Shown: positions 1-5,897 of the stretch, in pieces | Numbering within the stretch: the first letter of the stretch is position 1 | Layout of the letters: every line of letters begins with the position of its first letter | Translations under genes and position numbers: made by a program | Notes under the pieces: generated by a model | Told to the model about the DNA's origin: nothing | The model's input: the letters and a program-made list of their open reading frames with translations, nothing else | The model's database searches: none | Assembly (NCBI GenBank): GCA_043748015.1 | Contig: JAYTOA010000070.1 | Span: forward strand, 1 to 10,560 | DNA from: JAIBBG01 sp043748015 | GTDB lineage: Bacteria; Bacteroidota; Bacteroidia; Flavobacteriales_D; Sanyastnellaceae | Direction of reading: 5' to 3' | Length of the DNA: 10,560 bases

Positions 1-1023
1 TTTGGTGAAGGCAGTGAAAACATGCACGCTGTTTACGATCAATTTGAATTGCTTGCGGAAAAAGTTGCAACGCCCTGTTCGAAAAATTTCGACATGGAAT
101 ATGATCTGATTGTCGGTTATGGTGAATTGATATCGACGACACTCGTGAATGCCTTCCTTCATTCCAAAGGCTTTTCATGCGCATGGACAGACGCGCGTCA
201 CATTGTCCGTACCGACAATCGCTTTCGCGATGCACGCGTGAACTGGCAGCACAGCAACGCTTCCATTGAACATGTCAAGACATTGCTTGCCAACAAAGAC
301 ATTGTCATTACTCAAGGATTTATTGGATCTACGACCACGGGACAAATGACAACTCTCGGTCGCGAAGGTTCCGATTTCACCGCTGCGATCATGGCTTATT
401 TGCTGAATGCGGAAAGCGTGACGATCTGGAAAGACGTGCCGGGAATGCTCAACGCCGATCCAAAATGGTTTGACAACACAGTGAAACTCGACAAGATTTC
501 CTTTCGCGAAGCCATTGAACTCGCCTACTTCGGCGCGAGTGTTATTCACCCCAAAACGATCAAGCCGCTGCAGAACAAACACATTCCGCTTTACATCAAA
601 TCCTTTCTTAATCCAACCACAGTAGGCAGTGTGATTCAAGACAAGATGGACTACGATCACCTTGTTCCAAGCTATATCTTCAAAGGCGATCAGGTGCTTG
701 TTTCTATCACACCGAAGGATTTTAGTTTTGTGGTTGAAGACAACCTGAAGGAAATTTTTGCTACGCTTTCCGAACTAGGTATCCGCATTAGTTTGATGGA
801 AAATTCGGCCATCAGCTTTTCAATTTGTATCGACAAAGACGAGTACAAAATGGAGCAACTTTTTGCAACACTCCGAGAAAATTACGAGATACGATACAAT
901 GAAAATCTGACACTGATCACCATCCGACATTGGGATGAAAAAACATTGCAGATGCTTACTGCGGGAAAGGAAATTTTACTTGAACACAAGAGCAGACAGA
1001 CAATGCGGTTGGTGGTGAGGTGA
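1..1023 (+). CDS. lysC: Aspartate kinase, 5'-truncated by window edge
   Basis: Aspartate kinase phosphorylates L-aspartate with ATP, the first step of lysine, threonine, methionine and diaminopimelate synthesis in the cytoplasm. The frame is open from base 1, so the ATG at 22 is internal. About 340 residues are visible of a family length near 440, so the N-terminal K-F-G-G nucleotide-binding part lies outside. Seen here: the FIGST segment and the TTLGREGSDFTAA motif (about 349-387) typical of the amino-acid kinase fold, then WKDVPG and the FGASVIHPKTI segment that closes the catalytic domain. The last third (from about 690) reads as ACT regulatory domains, with SLMENSAISFS resembling the effector-binding part of lysine/threonine-sensitive kinases. 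No homoserine dehydrogenase domain follows, so it is monofunctional. The symbol is by analogy; which amino acid inhibits it cannot be told from this fragment. Confidence 0.95.
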   Translation, partial: FGEGSENMHAVYDQFELLAEKVATPCSKNFDMEYDLIVGYGELISTTLVNAFLHSKGFSCAWTDARHIVRTDNRFRDARVNWQHSNASIEHVKTLLANKDIVITQGFIGSTTTGQMTTLGREGSDFTAAIMAYLLNAESVTIWKDVPGMLNADPKWFDNTVKLDKISFREAIELAYFGASVIHPKTIKPLQNKHIPLYIKSFLNPTTVGSVIQDKMDYDHLVPSYIFKGDQVLVSITPKDFSFVVEDNLKEIFATLSELGIRISLMENSAISFSICIDKDEYKMEQLFATLRENYEIRYNENLTLITIRHWDEKTLQMLTAGKEILLEHKSRQTMRLVVR

Positions 1024-1056
1024 CAATATTTTATTGAAACAAATTGTTTATCAATT

Positions 1057-1752
1057 ATGAAATTATTCATATCAATTTGCATGCTATCAATCTTAACCGG
1101 GTGTACAAATTACATCAATCAACAAATCCCACTACAGGTTGAAAGTGATTCCTTAAAAATTATTAGAGAACAGCGGGAATATGTCCTTAAAGATCTTTCA
1201 GAAAAACTTGATATGCTCGAAGAAAAAAAACCTGAGGATATTCAAGGCGAATACATCCGATACTTTTTTGGAGGTGGAGGTGGCTGGGGTGGATATGATG
1301 CGGATCCGGGTTGTATTGCTTTCTTTCTGAATGAGGGTAAGCCTTTCTATCGCCTCAGTGAACAAATGGCCAACTATCAGAACACAAAAGATTCTCTTTA
1401 TGAGATTCGCATTCATAGAAAAAGCATTGATCTGGTTGACTATTTCAAATTGAAAAACGCCTATCTAAAAAGTGGCATCGTTGAAATGTCATTAGTCGCG
1501 ACTATTAAGCCATTTACTTGTATGGATTGCGATCATTTCTTCTACGATTCAAGGATAGATGGAAAACAAATTTTGGTCAGTTGGCTTTCTGAGTGGCATG
1601 ATGCGGATGATGACTATGTTCCAGATACAACCTGCACGGTCGACTCCAATAAATTTTATCATAGTAAATTCCTATATCTCGCAAGGAAACTTTCTGGCTT
1701 CGAACCTGAAGACACGGAAAAATTCAGAATACATTTCGGCATTGAGGAATAA
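1057..1752 (+). CDS. Uncharacterised lipoprotein with Gly-rich segment
   Basis: I do not recognise this 231-residue protein. It begins with a short hydrophobic signal ending in a lipobox (LTGC, residues 13-16), so it is predicted to be exported, lipidated at Cys16 and anchored in a membrane facing the periplasm or surface. Residues 30-60 are charged and probably helical. A striking FGGGGGWGGY run lies at 71-80, followed by DADPGC. Further cysteines are at 86, 155, 158 (CMDC) and 193, which could form disulfides or bind a metal, but nothing proves either. An acidic DADDDYVPD stretch occupies 182-190. It starts 33 bases after the aspartate kinase stop and ends just before a strong hairpin, so co-transcription with the kinase is possible. 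The DNA appears more AT-rich than its neighbours, which could reflect relaxed selection or transfer. No Shine-Dalgarno is evident. Confidence 0.75.
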   Translation: MKLFISICMLSILTGCTNYINQQIPLQVESDSLKIIREQREYVLKDLSEKLDMLEEKKPEDIQGEYIRYFFGGGGGWGGYDADPGCIAFFLNEGKPFYRLSEQMANYQNTKDSLYEIRIHRKSIDLVDYFKLKNAYLKSGIVEMSLVATIKPFTCMDCDHFFYDSRIDGKQILVSWLSEWHDADDDYVPDTTCTVDSNKFYHSKFLYLARKLSGFEPEDTEKFRIHFGIEE

Positions 1753-1754
1753 AA

Positions 1755-1784
1755 AAACCGCTTCAGCATTACCCAAAGCGGTTT
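1755..1784. terminator. Bidirectional hairpin terminator
   Basis: A perfect 9-base inverted repeat, AAACCGCTT (1755-1763) and AAGCGGTTT (1776-1784), encloses a 12-base loop. It is followed on plus by CCTTTT (1785-1790) and preceded by a run of seven A (1751-1757), which is a T tract when read on minus. It starts at the stop of the lipoprotein gene and lies 57 bases beyond the stop of the minus-strand DUF2795 gene, so it can serve both convergent units. Confidence 0.8.
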
Positions 1785-1840
1785 CCTTTTACCATGAAAA
1801 CAACAAGTATCTAAAAAACACTCGTTACCTTAAATATTTT

Positions 1841-2062
1841 TCAGTATTCGTCTTCGTTGAAGAAAAAATCTTCTTTGGTTGGATAATCCGGCCAAATGTC
1901 CTCAATCGTGTCGAATACTTCCTCATCATCTTCTATCTGCTGAAGGTTTTCTACCACTTCCAATGGAGCTCCTGTACGCATGGCGAAGTCCACCAATTCA
2001 TCTTTCGTCGCCGGCCATGGTGCATCTTCGAGATACGATGCCAATTCTAGTGTCCAATACAT
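1841..2062 (-). CDS. DUF2795 family small acidic protein
   Basis: A 73-residue protein of the short, highly acidic family annotated DUF2795 in Bacteroidota. Recognisable parts are the N-terminal LASYLEDAPWPATKDEL segment (8-23), the central RTGAPLEVVENL (29-40) and the terminal EDIWPDYPTKEDFFFNEDEY (54-73), all of which I recall as strongly conserved in that phylum. The first half looks like a small helical domain and the last third is dominated by Asp, Glu and aromatics. There is no signal peptide or membrane segment, so it is likely cytosolic. Its function is unknown; the conserved acidic tail may be a protein-protein contact, which is speculation. It is monocistronic, with its own promoter-like boxes upstream and a shared terminator downstream. 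ATG start at 2062, no clear Shine-Dalgarno. Confidence 0.88.
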   Translation of the reverse strand: MYWTLELASYLEDAPWPATKDELVDFAMRTGAPLEVVENLQQIEDDEEVFDTIEDIWPDYPTKEDFFFNEDEY

Positions 2063-2103
2063 AGTCTGTCTATTATTTGAAAATTCCTGTGTTTAACGAT
2101 TCG

Positions 2104-2137
2104 CGAAAGTAAAAATTTCAGCATACCAAATGACAAA
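2104..2137 (-). promoter_or_regulatory. Candidate Bacteroidota promoter for DUF2795 gene
   Basis: Read on minus, TACTTTCG (2111-2104) matches the Bacteroidota -7 box TAnnTTTG with one change. TTTG at 2137-2134 lies 22 bases upstream, one base beyond the usual 19-21 spacing to the -33 TTTG; a second TTTG at 2130-2127 is too close. Transcription would start near 2098, giving a leader of roughly 35 bases before the ATG at 2062. This is a pattern match only. Confidence 0.35.
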
Positions 2138-2172
2138 CTGAGCAAATTCTTCGAAAAAATAATTGTAATACG

Positions 2173-2724
2173 CTAACCGCGAGGCTTCCAGGGAATCTCT
2201 TCGGCTCCTTTTTCCATTGTAATGGCCCGCGACAGCACAAAAAGGTAGTCGCTCAGTCGATTGAGGTATTGCATAATCACTTCAGGAACCGGCTGTTGCG
2301 CTGCCAGCAAAGCCACCCGGCGCTCCGCTCTGCGACAAATGCAGCGTGCGATATGACAATGCGAAACAATAACATGACCACCCGGCAACACAAAATTGCG
2401 CATCTCAGGCAATTTAGCTTCCAACTTGTCCATCGCAACTTCCAAACGGCTGATGTCGCCATCTTCTACGTGAGGCAAAGTCATTTTGCCCACGTGTGCC
2501 GGATCCAACGCTAGATGACTGCCCAAAGTGAAGAGCTTGTCCTGTATATCGAGCAACAATTCTATATGAGCGCTTCCCCCCAAAAGATCGCGTAATAAAC
2601 CGATATATGAATTCAATTCATCCACGTTGCCATAAGCCTCTATGCGCACATGTTGCTTGGGAACTCGAGTTCCGCCGAGCAAACCCGTGGTGCCGTCATC
2701 ACCTTTTTTGGTGTAAATCTTCAT
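2173..2724 (-). CDS. pduO: PduO-type cob(I)alamin adenosyltransferase
   Basis: Transfers the 5'-deoxyadenosyl group of ATP to cob(I)alamin (or cobinamide/cobyrinate forms), making coenzyme B12 for enzymes such as methylmalonyl-CoA mutase or class II ribonucleotide reductase; acts in the cytosol as a trimer of helical bundles. The 183 residues match family length. The N-terminal TKKGDDGTTGLLGG (5-18) is the ATP-binding signature, YGNVDELNSYIG (31-42) is the next conserved block, FVLPGG lies at 111-116, CRRAERR at 130-136 carries the catalytic arginine region, and YLNRLSDYLFVLSR (153-166) is the C-terminal signature. No other B12 gene is adjacent, so the choice between salvage and de novo use cannot be made. 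The gene is alone on minus, divergent from the dCMP deaminase. A TAATTTCG box lies just before the ATG. The symbol denotes the family; such genes are also labelled cobO or MMAB-like. Confidence 0.95.
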   Translation of the reverse strand: MKIYTKKGDDGTTGLLGGTRVPKQHVRIEAYGNVDELNSYIGLLRDLLGGSAHIELLLDIQDKLFTLGSHLALDPAHVGKMTLPHVEDGDISRLEVAMDKLEAKLPEMRNFVLPGGHVIVSHCHIARCICRRAERRVALLAAQQPVPEVIMQYLNRLSDYLFVLSRAITMEKGAEEIPWKPRG

Positions 2725-2728
2725 GATG

Positions 2729-2736
2729 CGAAATTA
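2729..2736 (-). promoter_or_regulatory. Possible -7 promoter box of adenosyltransferase gene
   Basis: On minus the sequence TAATTTCG (2736-2729) is one base from the Bacteroidota -7 consensus TAnnTTTG and lies 4 bases before the ATG at 2724. No TTTG -33 box is found at the proper distance; that position falls at the edge of the left repeat arm. If used, the transcript would be leaderless or nearly so. Weak evidence. Confidence 0.25.
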
Positions 2737-2758
2737 GGAGAATGGCTAATTACTATTT

Positions 2759-2802
2759 CACGCTGATTTGCGCAGATGAGGCAGCAGATTTCCGCGGATT
2801 TA
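2759..2802 (+). repeat. Left arm of 44-base imperfect inverted repeat
   Basis: This arm matches the reverse complement of 2957-3000 at 40 of 44 positions. It contains four GCAGAT-like hexamers: GCTGAT at 2762, GCAGAT at 2772, GCAGAT at 2784 and GCGGAT at 2794, spaced 10, 12 and 10 bases. It lies 35 bases upstream of the adenosyltransferase start. Similar CGCAGATTTGCGCAGAT-rich elements are, from memory, scattered through intergenic regions of many Bacteroidota genomes. Confidence 0.85.
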
Positions 2803-2956
2803 GAAATACGTTGAAGCTGGCTGACAGATCCACTATAAACGAAACCAGGCACCAGATAGAAAAAATCCGTGAACTGTACGCTTATAACTAATGGAGCGTT
2901 TCTTCACACAAAAGGAAATTGCTCACAGATATTGAGTTGCGTCGGATAAGGCTTTT

Positions 2957-3000
2957 AAAATCTGCGGTAATCTGCTGCCTCATCTGCGCAAATCTGCGTG
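2957..3000 (-). repeat. Right arm of 44-base imperfect inverted repeat
   Basis: Inverted partner of 2759-2802. Read on minus it contains four exact GCAGAT hexamers (plus-strand ATCTGC at 2992-2997, 2982-2987, 2970-2975 and 2960-2965) with the same 10-12-10 spacing. Being exact in all four units, it is the less diverged arm. It lies 65 bases upstream of the proposed deaminase start. No target-site duplication is evident outside the two arms. Confidence 0.85.
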
Positions 3001-3065
3001 AACAAACCATCCTGAGAAACGCAATTCTTCCATTCATTTGCATTCACATTTTATCAATACACATT

Positions 3066-3497
3066 TTGCACAAGGAAATCGCCAAACAAGAGAGATACGA
3101 CCGCGCCTATTTGCGCATGGCCACTGAGTGGGCAACACTTTCGCACTGCACAAGAAAACAAGTGGGAGCATTGCTCGTGAAAGACAACATGATCATCAGC
3201 GACGGATACAACGGTACGCCAAGCGGATTCTCAAATGCTTGTGAAGATGATAACGGTGAAACGCATTGGTATGTGCTTCATGCCGAAGCGAACGCGATCA
3301 TGAAAGTGGCGCGTTCTGCCAACAACGCCAAAGACTCTACTTTATATATCACGCTTTCACCTTGTAAAGATTGCTGCAAACTGATTTTGCAAGCGGGTAT
3401 CCGAAGACTGGTTTACGTGGATGAATATAAAGATCCAACCGGACTTGAGTTTCTCAAAAGCGCTGCTGTCGACATTGTGCAGATAAATGAATTGTGA
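3066..3497 (+). CDS. Deoxycytidylate (dCMP) deaminase, TTG start
   Basis: Converts dCMP to dUMP, feeding thymidylate synthase and dTTP synthesis; a cytosolic zinc enzyme of the cytidine deaminase fold (ComEB-like). With a TTG start at 3066 the product has 143 residues, normal for the family. Zinc ligands and the catalytic acid are visible: His72 and Glu74 in HAEAN, Cys100 and Cys103 in PCKDCC. The SDGYNGTPSG loop (45-54) is the substrate-binding segment. The N-terminal helix QERYDRAYLRMA matches family members and must be included, which excludes the first in-frame ATG (3117). No ATG precedes it in frame; TTGs at 2919 and 2937 would translate the repeat arm into non-homologous sequence. Hence 3066 is the best start, without a Shine-Dalgarno. 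It reads toward the S41 protease 120 bases downstream; whether they are co-transcribed is unclear. Confidence 0.92.
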   Translation: MHKEIAKQERYDRAYLRMATEWATLSHCTRKQVGALLVKDNMIISDGYNGTPSGFSNACEDDNGETHWYVLHAEANAIMKVARSANNAKDSTLYITLSPCKDCCKLILQAGIRRLVYVDEYKDPTGLEFLKSAAVDIVQINEL

Positions 3498-3617
3498 AAA
3501 CCACGGCGAAACAATGGCGCGTCCACAATTTTTGATAACGCACGTCTATTCCCTTAAAGCGGCCGTTAATTTGCGGCCTGCCAATTTCAATTCTTAAAGG
3601 CACGATCACCACGAAAG

Positions 3618-5300
3618 ATGAACAACGAAAATTTGAGCAAATACGATAGTCCTGCATTTGAAAACAATGACGGCAGAAAAAAGCCCGCTGCTACACAACC
3701 CTTGTTGTTCGCGCTTACCTTGATTGGCGGCATGTTCATCGGTACCAATCTCGGCGATAAGAATTTACTCCAGGTGAAAGTTGGTCGGGAAGAAAACCCG
3801 AATAAACTCGTCAGTCTCATAGATTTTATTGAAGATAATTATGTAGACACCATCAACAAAAAAGTATTGATAGAAGGCGCCATTCAAAGCGTTTTGCAAA
3901 ACCTCGATCCTCACAGCTACTACCTCAAAGCTGAGGATGTCATTTCTGAAAAAGAAAAAATGAAGGGGCAATTCAGTGGTGTTGGTATTGAATTTTTGAT
4001 TCTTCGCGATACATTGATGGTTGTCAAAACCGTTGCTGACGGACCTTCCGACAAAGCGGGACTGAAATCGGGTGACCGCATTGTTCAGGTAGATGGAAAA
4101 GATATTTCCGGCCAAGATCTGAACAGCGACATGGCGCAGAAACTTCTCAAAGGAAAAAAAGGAAGCGAAGTAAAAGTGACAGTGATGCGTCCGGATTCGG
4201 TGAAACTTATGGATTTCGCAATTGAGCGTGGAAATATTCCGTTGGAAAGCGTGCCTGCCGCATTCATGTTCCGCGATTCCATTGGATATATAAAAGTGGA
4301 ACGTTTTGCGGAAACAACTTATCAGGAATTCCGCACAGAAGTTGAAAATCTGGCATCGAAAGGATGCAAGTCGCTTATCATGGATTTGCGTGGAAATGGC
4401 GGCGGACTAATGAATCAAGCTGCGCAGATGGCGGAAGAATTTTTAGTGGAGGATCGTGTAATTGTGAAAACGAAAGGCGTTCATACAGGTGAAGATGTCA
4501 TCCGCACTTCTAAAAAAGGAAAATTCCGCGACATGAATGTGGTGGTAATTATCGATCAGAATTCTGCTTCTGCCAGCGAAATTGTTGCAGGCGCCTTGCA
4601 AGATTGGGATCGATCTATCACTGTTGGAAGAAGATCTTTTGGTAAAGGTTTGGTTCAACACGAAATGGAACTCGCAGACAATAGCGCCCTTCGATTAACT
4701 GTTGCGCGTTACTACACACCAACAGGTCGCTGCATACAAAAACCTTATGGCGACTCTATCAACTACTCTGATGATTTCCACAAGCGACTTGTAAGTGGAG
4801 AATTGACCAGCGCCGACAGTATCCGCTTTCCTGATTCACTCATGTTCAAAACGCCTGCCGGCAGAACTGTTTACGGCGGCGGCGGCATCACACCCGATGT
4901 ATTTGTCCCGATGGACAGCATTTACTTTTCAGGTTTGCTTTCTGAAATAGCATACAGCGGCGTCATCCGCGACTACTGTTTCAATTATCTTGATAAGCAT
5001 CGCAAAGATGTCGCGAAGTACAAAAACGCTGATGAGTTCATTGAAAAATTCGCGATTACGGATGCCATGCTATACACTCTGATTGAAATGGCGGAAAAAC
5101 AGGATGTGAAAGTCAATCGTGCCGTTCTGAAGAAAATTATTCCGCAATTGAAAACACGCATGAAATCACAAATGGCACGCAACCTATATGATGAAAATGC
5201 GATGTTCAGAGTACTGCTCGATAACGATCAGGATTTCATCAAAGCACTTCAAGTAATTGGTAATTACAAAGCATATGCGCTGATACCGGTTAAGAAATAA
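3618..5300 (+). CDS. S41 family C-terminal processing peptidase (CtpA-like), first copy
   Basis: A serine protease of the CtpA/Prc family that trims or degrades exported proteins from their C-termini. The 560 residues start with a polar 25-residue cytoplasmic tail, then a membrane anchor (about 28-45), so the body should be periplasmic. A helical segment with NLDPHSYY (95-102) precedes a PDZ domain (about 118-200, GVGIEF and AGLKSGDRIVQVDG), then the S41 core (about 220-385): DLRGNGGG (256-263), the catalytic Ser318 inside SASASE and Lys343 in FGKGLVQ, 25 residues apart as in E. coli Prc and B. subtilis CtpB. YYTPTGRCIQ follows. A C-terminal extension of roughly 170 residues is mostly helical and of unknown role. 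All catalytic residues are present, so it should be active. It is followed after 104 bases by rnpA and has a paralogue beyond that. Confidence 0.95.
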   Translation: MNNENLSKYDSPAFENNDGRKKPAATQPLLFALTLIGGMFIGTNLGDKNLLQVKVGREENPNKLVSLIDFIEDNYVDTINKKVLIEGAIQSVLQNLDPHSYYLKAEDVISEKEKMKGQFSGVGIEFLILRDTLMVVKTVADGPSDKAGLKSGDRIVQVDGKDISGQDLNSDMAQKLLKGKKGSEVKVTVMRPDSVKLMDFAIERGNIPLESVPAAFMFRDSIGYIKVERFAETTYQEFRTEVENLASKGCKSLIMDLRGNGGGLMNQAAQMAEEFLVEDRVIVKTKGVHTGEDVIRTSKKGKFRDMNVVVIIDQNSASASEIVAGALQDWDRSITVGRRSFGKGLVQHEMELADNSALRLTVARYYTPTGRCIQKPYGDSINYSDDFHKRLVSGELTSADSIRFPDSLMFKTPAGRTVYGGGGITPDVFVPMDSIYFSGLLSEIAYSGVIRDYCFNYLDKHRKDVAKYKNADEFIEKFAITDAMLYTLIEMAEKQDVKVNRAVLKKIIPQLKTRMKSQMARNLYDENAMFRVLLDNDQDFIKALQVIGNYKAYALIPVKK

Positions 5301-5404
5301 AGGTCTGAACAAAAGAAAAAATCACAATTCATTTTCGCTATCCGTCTGTTATCTCAAATAGTTTCGTCTTCTCATGTCATGTTAATATCCATTTTTAAAT
5401 TCGC

Positions 5405-5836
5405 ATGGTGACAGAGAAAATACTCAGACAAACACTTTGTAAAGAAGAACGGCTTTCGCGCAGAAAGCTCATCGGTGAATTGCACTCCAAAGGTGTTAGT
5501 GTGAAAACGCCGGCCATCATTCTTGTTTACCGGATTACCGAGCTTCCCTGCAAATTTCCGGCACAGGCCATGTTTAGTGCCAGCAAACGCATTTTCAAGC
5601 GCTCCCACGACAGAAACCTCGCGAAACGAATGATGCGGGAGGCTTACAGAAAACAAAAGCACATTGTTTATAGTTCTTTGGAAAGCATTGAAAAGCAAGC
5701 TGCGCTGCATTTTATTTTTACGGGACGACAGCTTCCCAACCAAGCATATGCTTTTGGCAAAATATTAGAACTGATGAAGCGTTTCAACGAAGAAATAATA
5801 AAGAACAATTTAAATCCGACTGAATCAGCAATATGA
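5405..5836 (+). CDS. rnpA: Ribonuclease P protein component
   Basis: The small basic protein that binds the RNase P RNA and helps it cleave 5' leaders from pre-tRNAs in the cytosol. The 143 residues include an N-terminal KEERLSRRKLIGEL helix (13-26), the beta strands with MFSASKRIFK (56-65), and the diagnostic RNR box KRSHDRNLAKRMMREAYR (65-82), which contacts the catalytic RNA. It is slightly longer than the usual 110-130 residues, with a helical tail and a few extra C-terminal residues. The common bacterial neighbour rpmH is absent; instead rnpA sits between two S41 protease genes, on the same strand with gaps of 104 and 61 bases. The ATG at 5405 is directly followed by GTG, either of which could be used. 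No clear Shine-Dalgarno. Confidence 0.95.
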   Translation: MVTEKILRQTLCKEERLSRRKLIGELHSKGVSVKTPAIILVYRITELPCKFPAQAMFSASKRIFKRSHDRNLAKRMMREAYRKQKHIVYSSLESIEKQAALHFIFTGRQLPNQAYAFGKILELMKRFNEEIIKNNLNPTESAI

Positions 5837-5897
5837 AAAATAGCTCGCATTCAAAATAGTTTGCTTTCATTTTTTTGCTCAAATTGATTTACATACT

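Larger units (their letters stand above)
2725..3065. other. Gene-free divergent intergenic region holding an inverted repeat
   Basis: This 341-base stretch separates the divergent adenosyltransferase and dCMP deaminase genes. Apart from the two repeat arms (2759-2802, 2957-3000) I find no gene, RNA or terminator. The 154 bases between the arms (2803-2956) hold no convincing coding frame; single hexamer-like fragments such as CAGAT occur at 2823 and 2925. The plus frame of the deaminase stays open back to 2919, through the right arm, but those residues have no resemblance to the family and are not treated as coding. Confidence 0.7.

Noticed and set aside
175..660. Minus-strand open frame inside the aspartate kinase gene
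   Set aside because: Composition is that of a shadow frame; the plus strand has clear kinase motifs.
1559..2050. Plus-strand open frame of 163 codons overlapping the lipoprotein 3' end and antisense to the DUF2795 gene
   Set aside because: It passes through the terminator hairpin and two better-supported genes and resembles no family.
2803..2956. Possible small RNA or transposase remnant between the repeat arms
   Set aside because: No promoter, stable hairpin with T run, or coding remnant is visible.
2919..3065. N-terminal extension of dCMP deaminase from TTG 2919
   Set aside because: It translates the right repeat arm and is unlike the family; TTG 3066 fits length and homology.
3562..3577. 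Small hairpin GGCCG/CGGCC with TTAATTTG loop upstream of the first S41 gene
   Set aside because: A 5-base stem without a T run is too weak for a terminator. TTAATTTG resembles a -7 box imperfectly and has no TTTG at proper spacing, so I did not call a promoter.
3765..4115. Minus-strand open frame of 116 codons opposite the first S41 gene
   Set aside because: Shadow of the PDZ-containing coding region with no independent support.
5837..5897. Possible terminator after rnpA (T-rich run near 5870)
   Set aside because: There is a run of T but no preceding stem, so rnpA and the second S41 gene may be co-transcribed.
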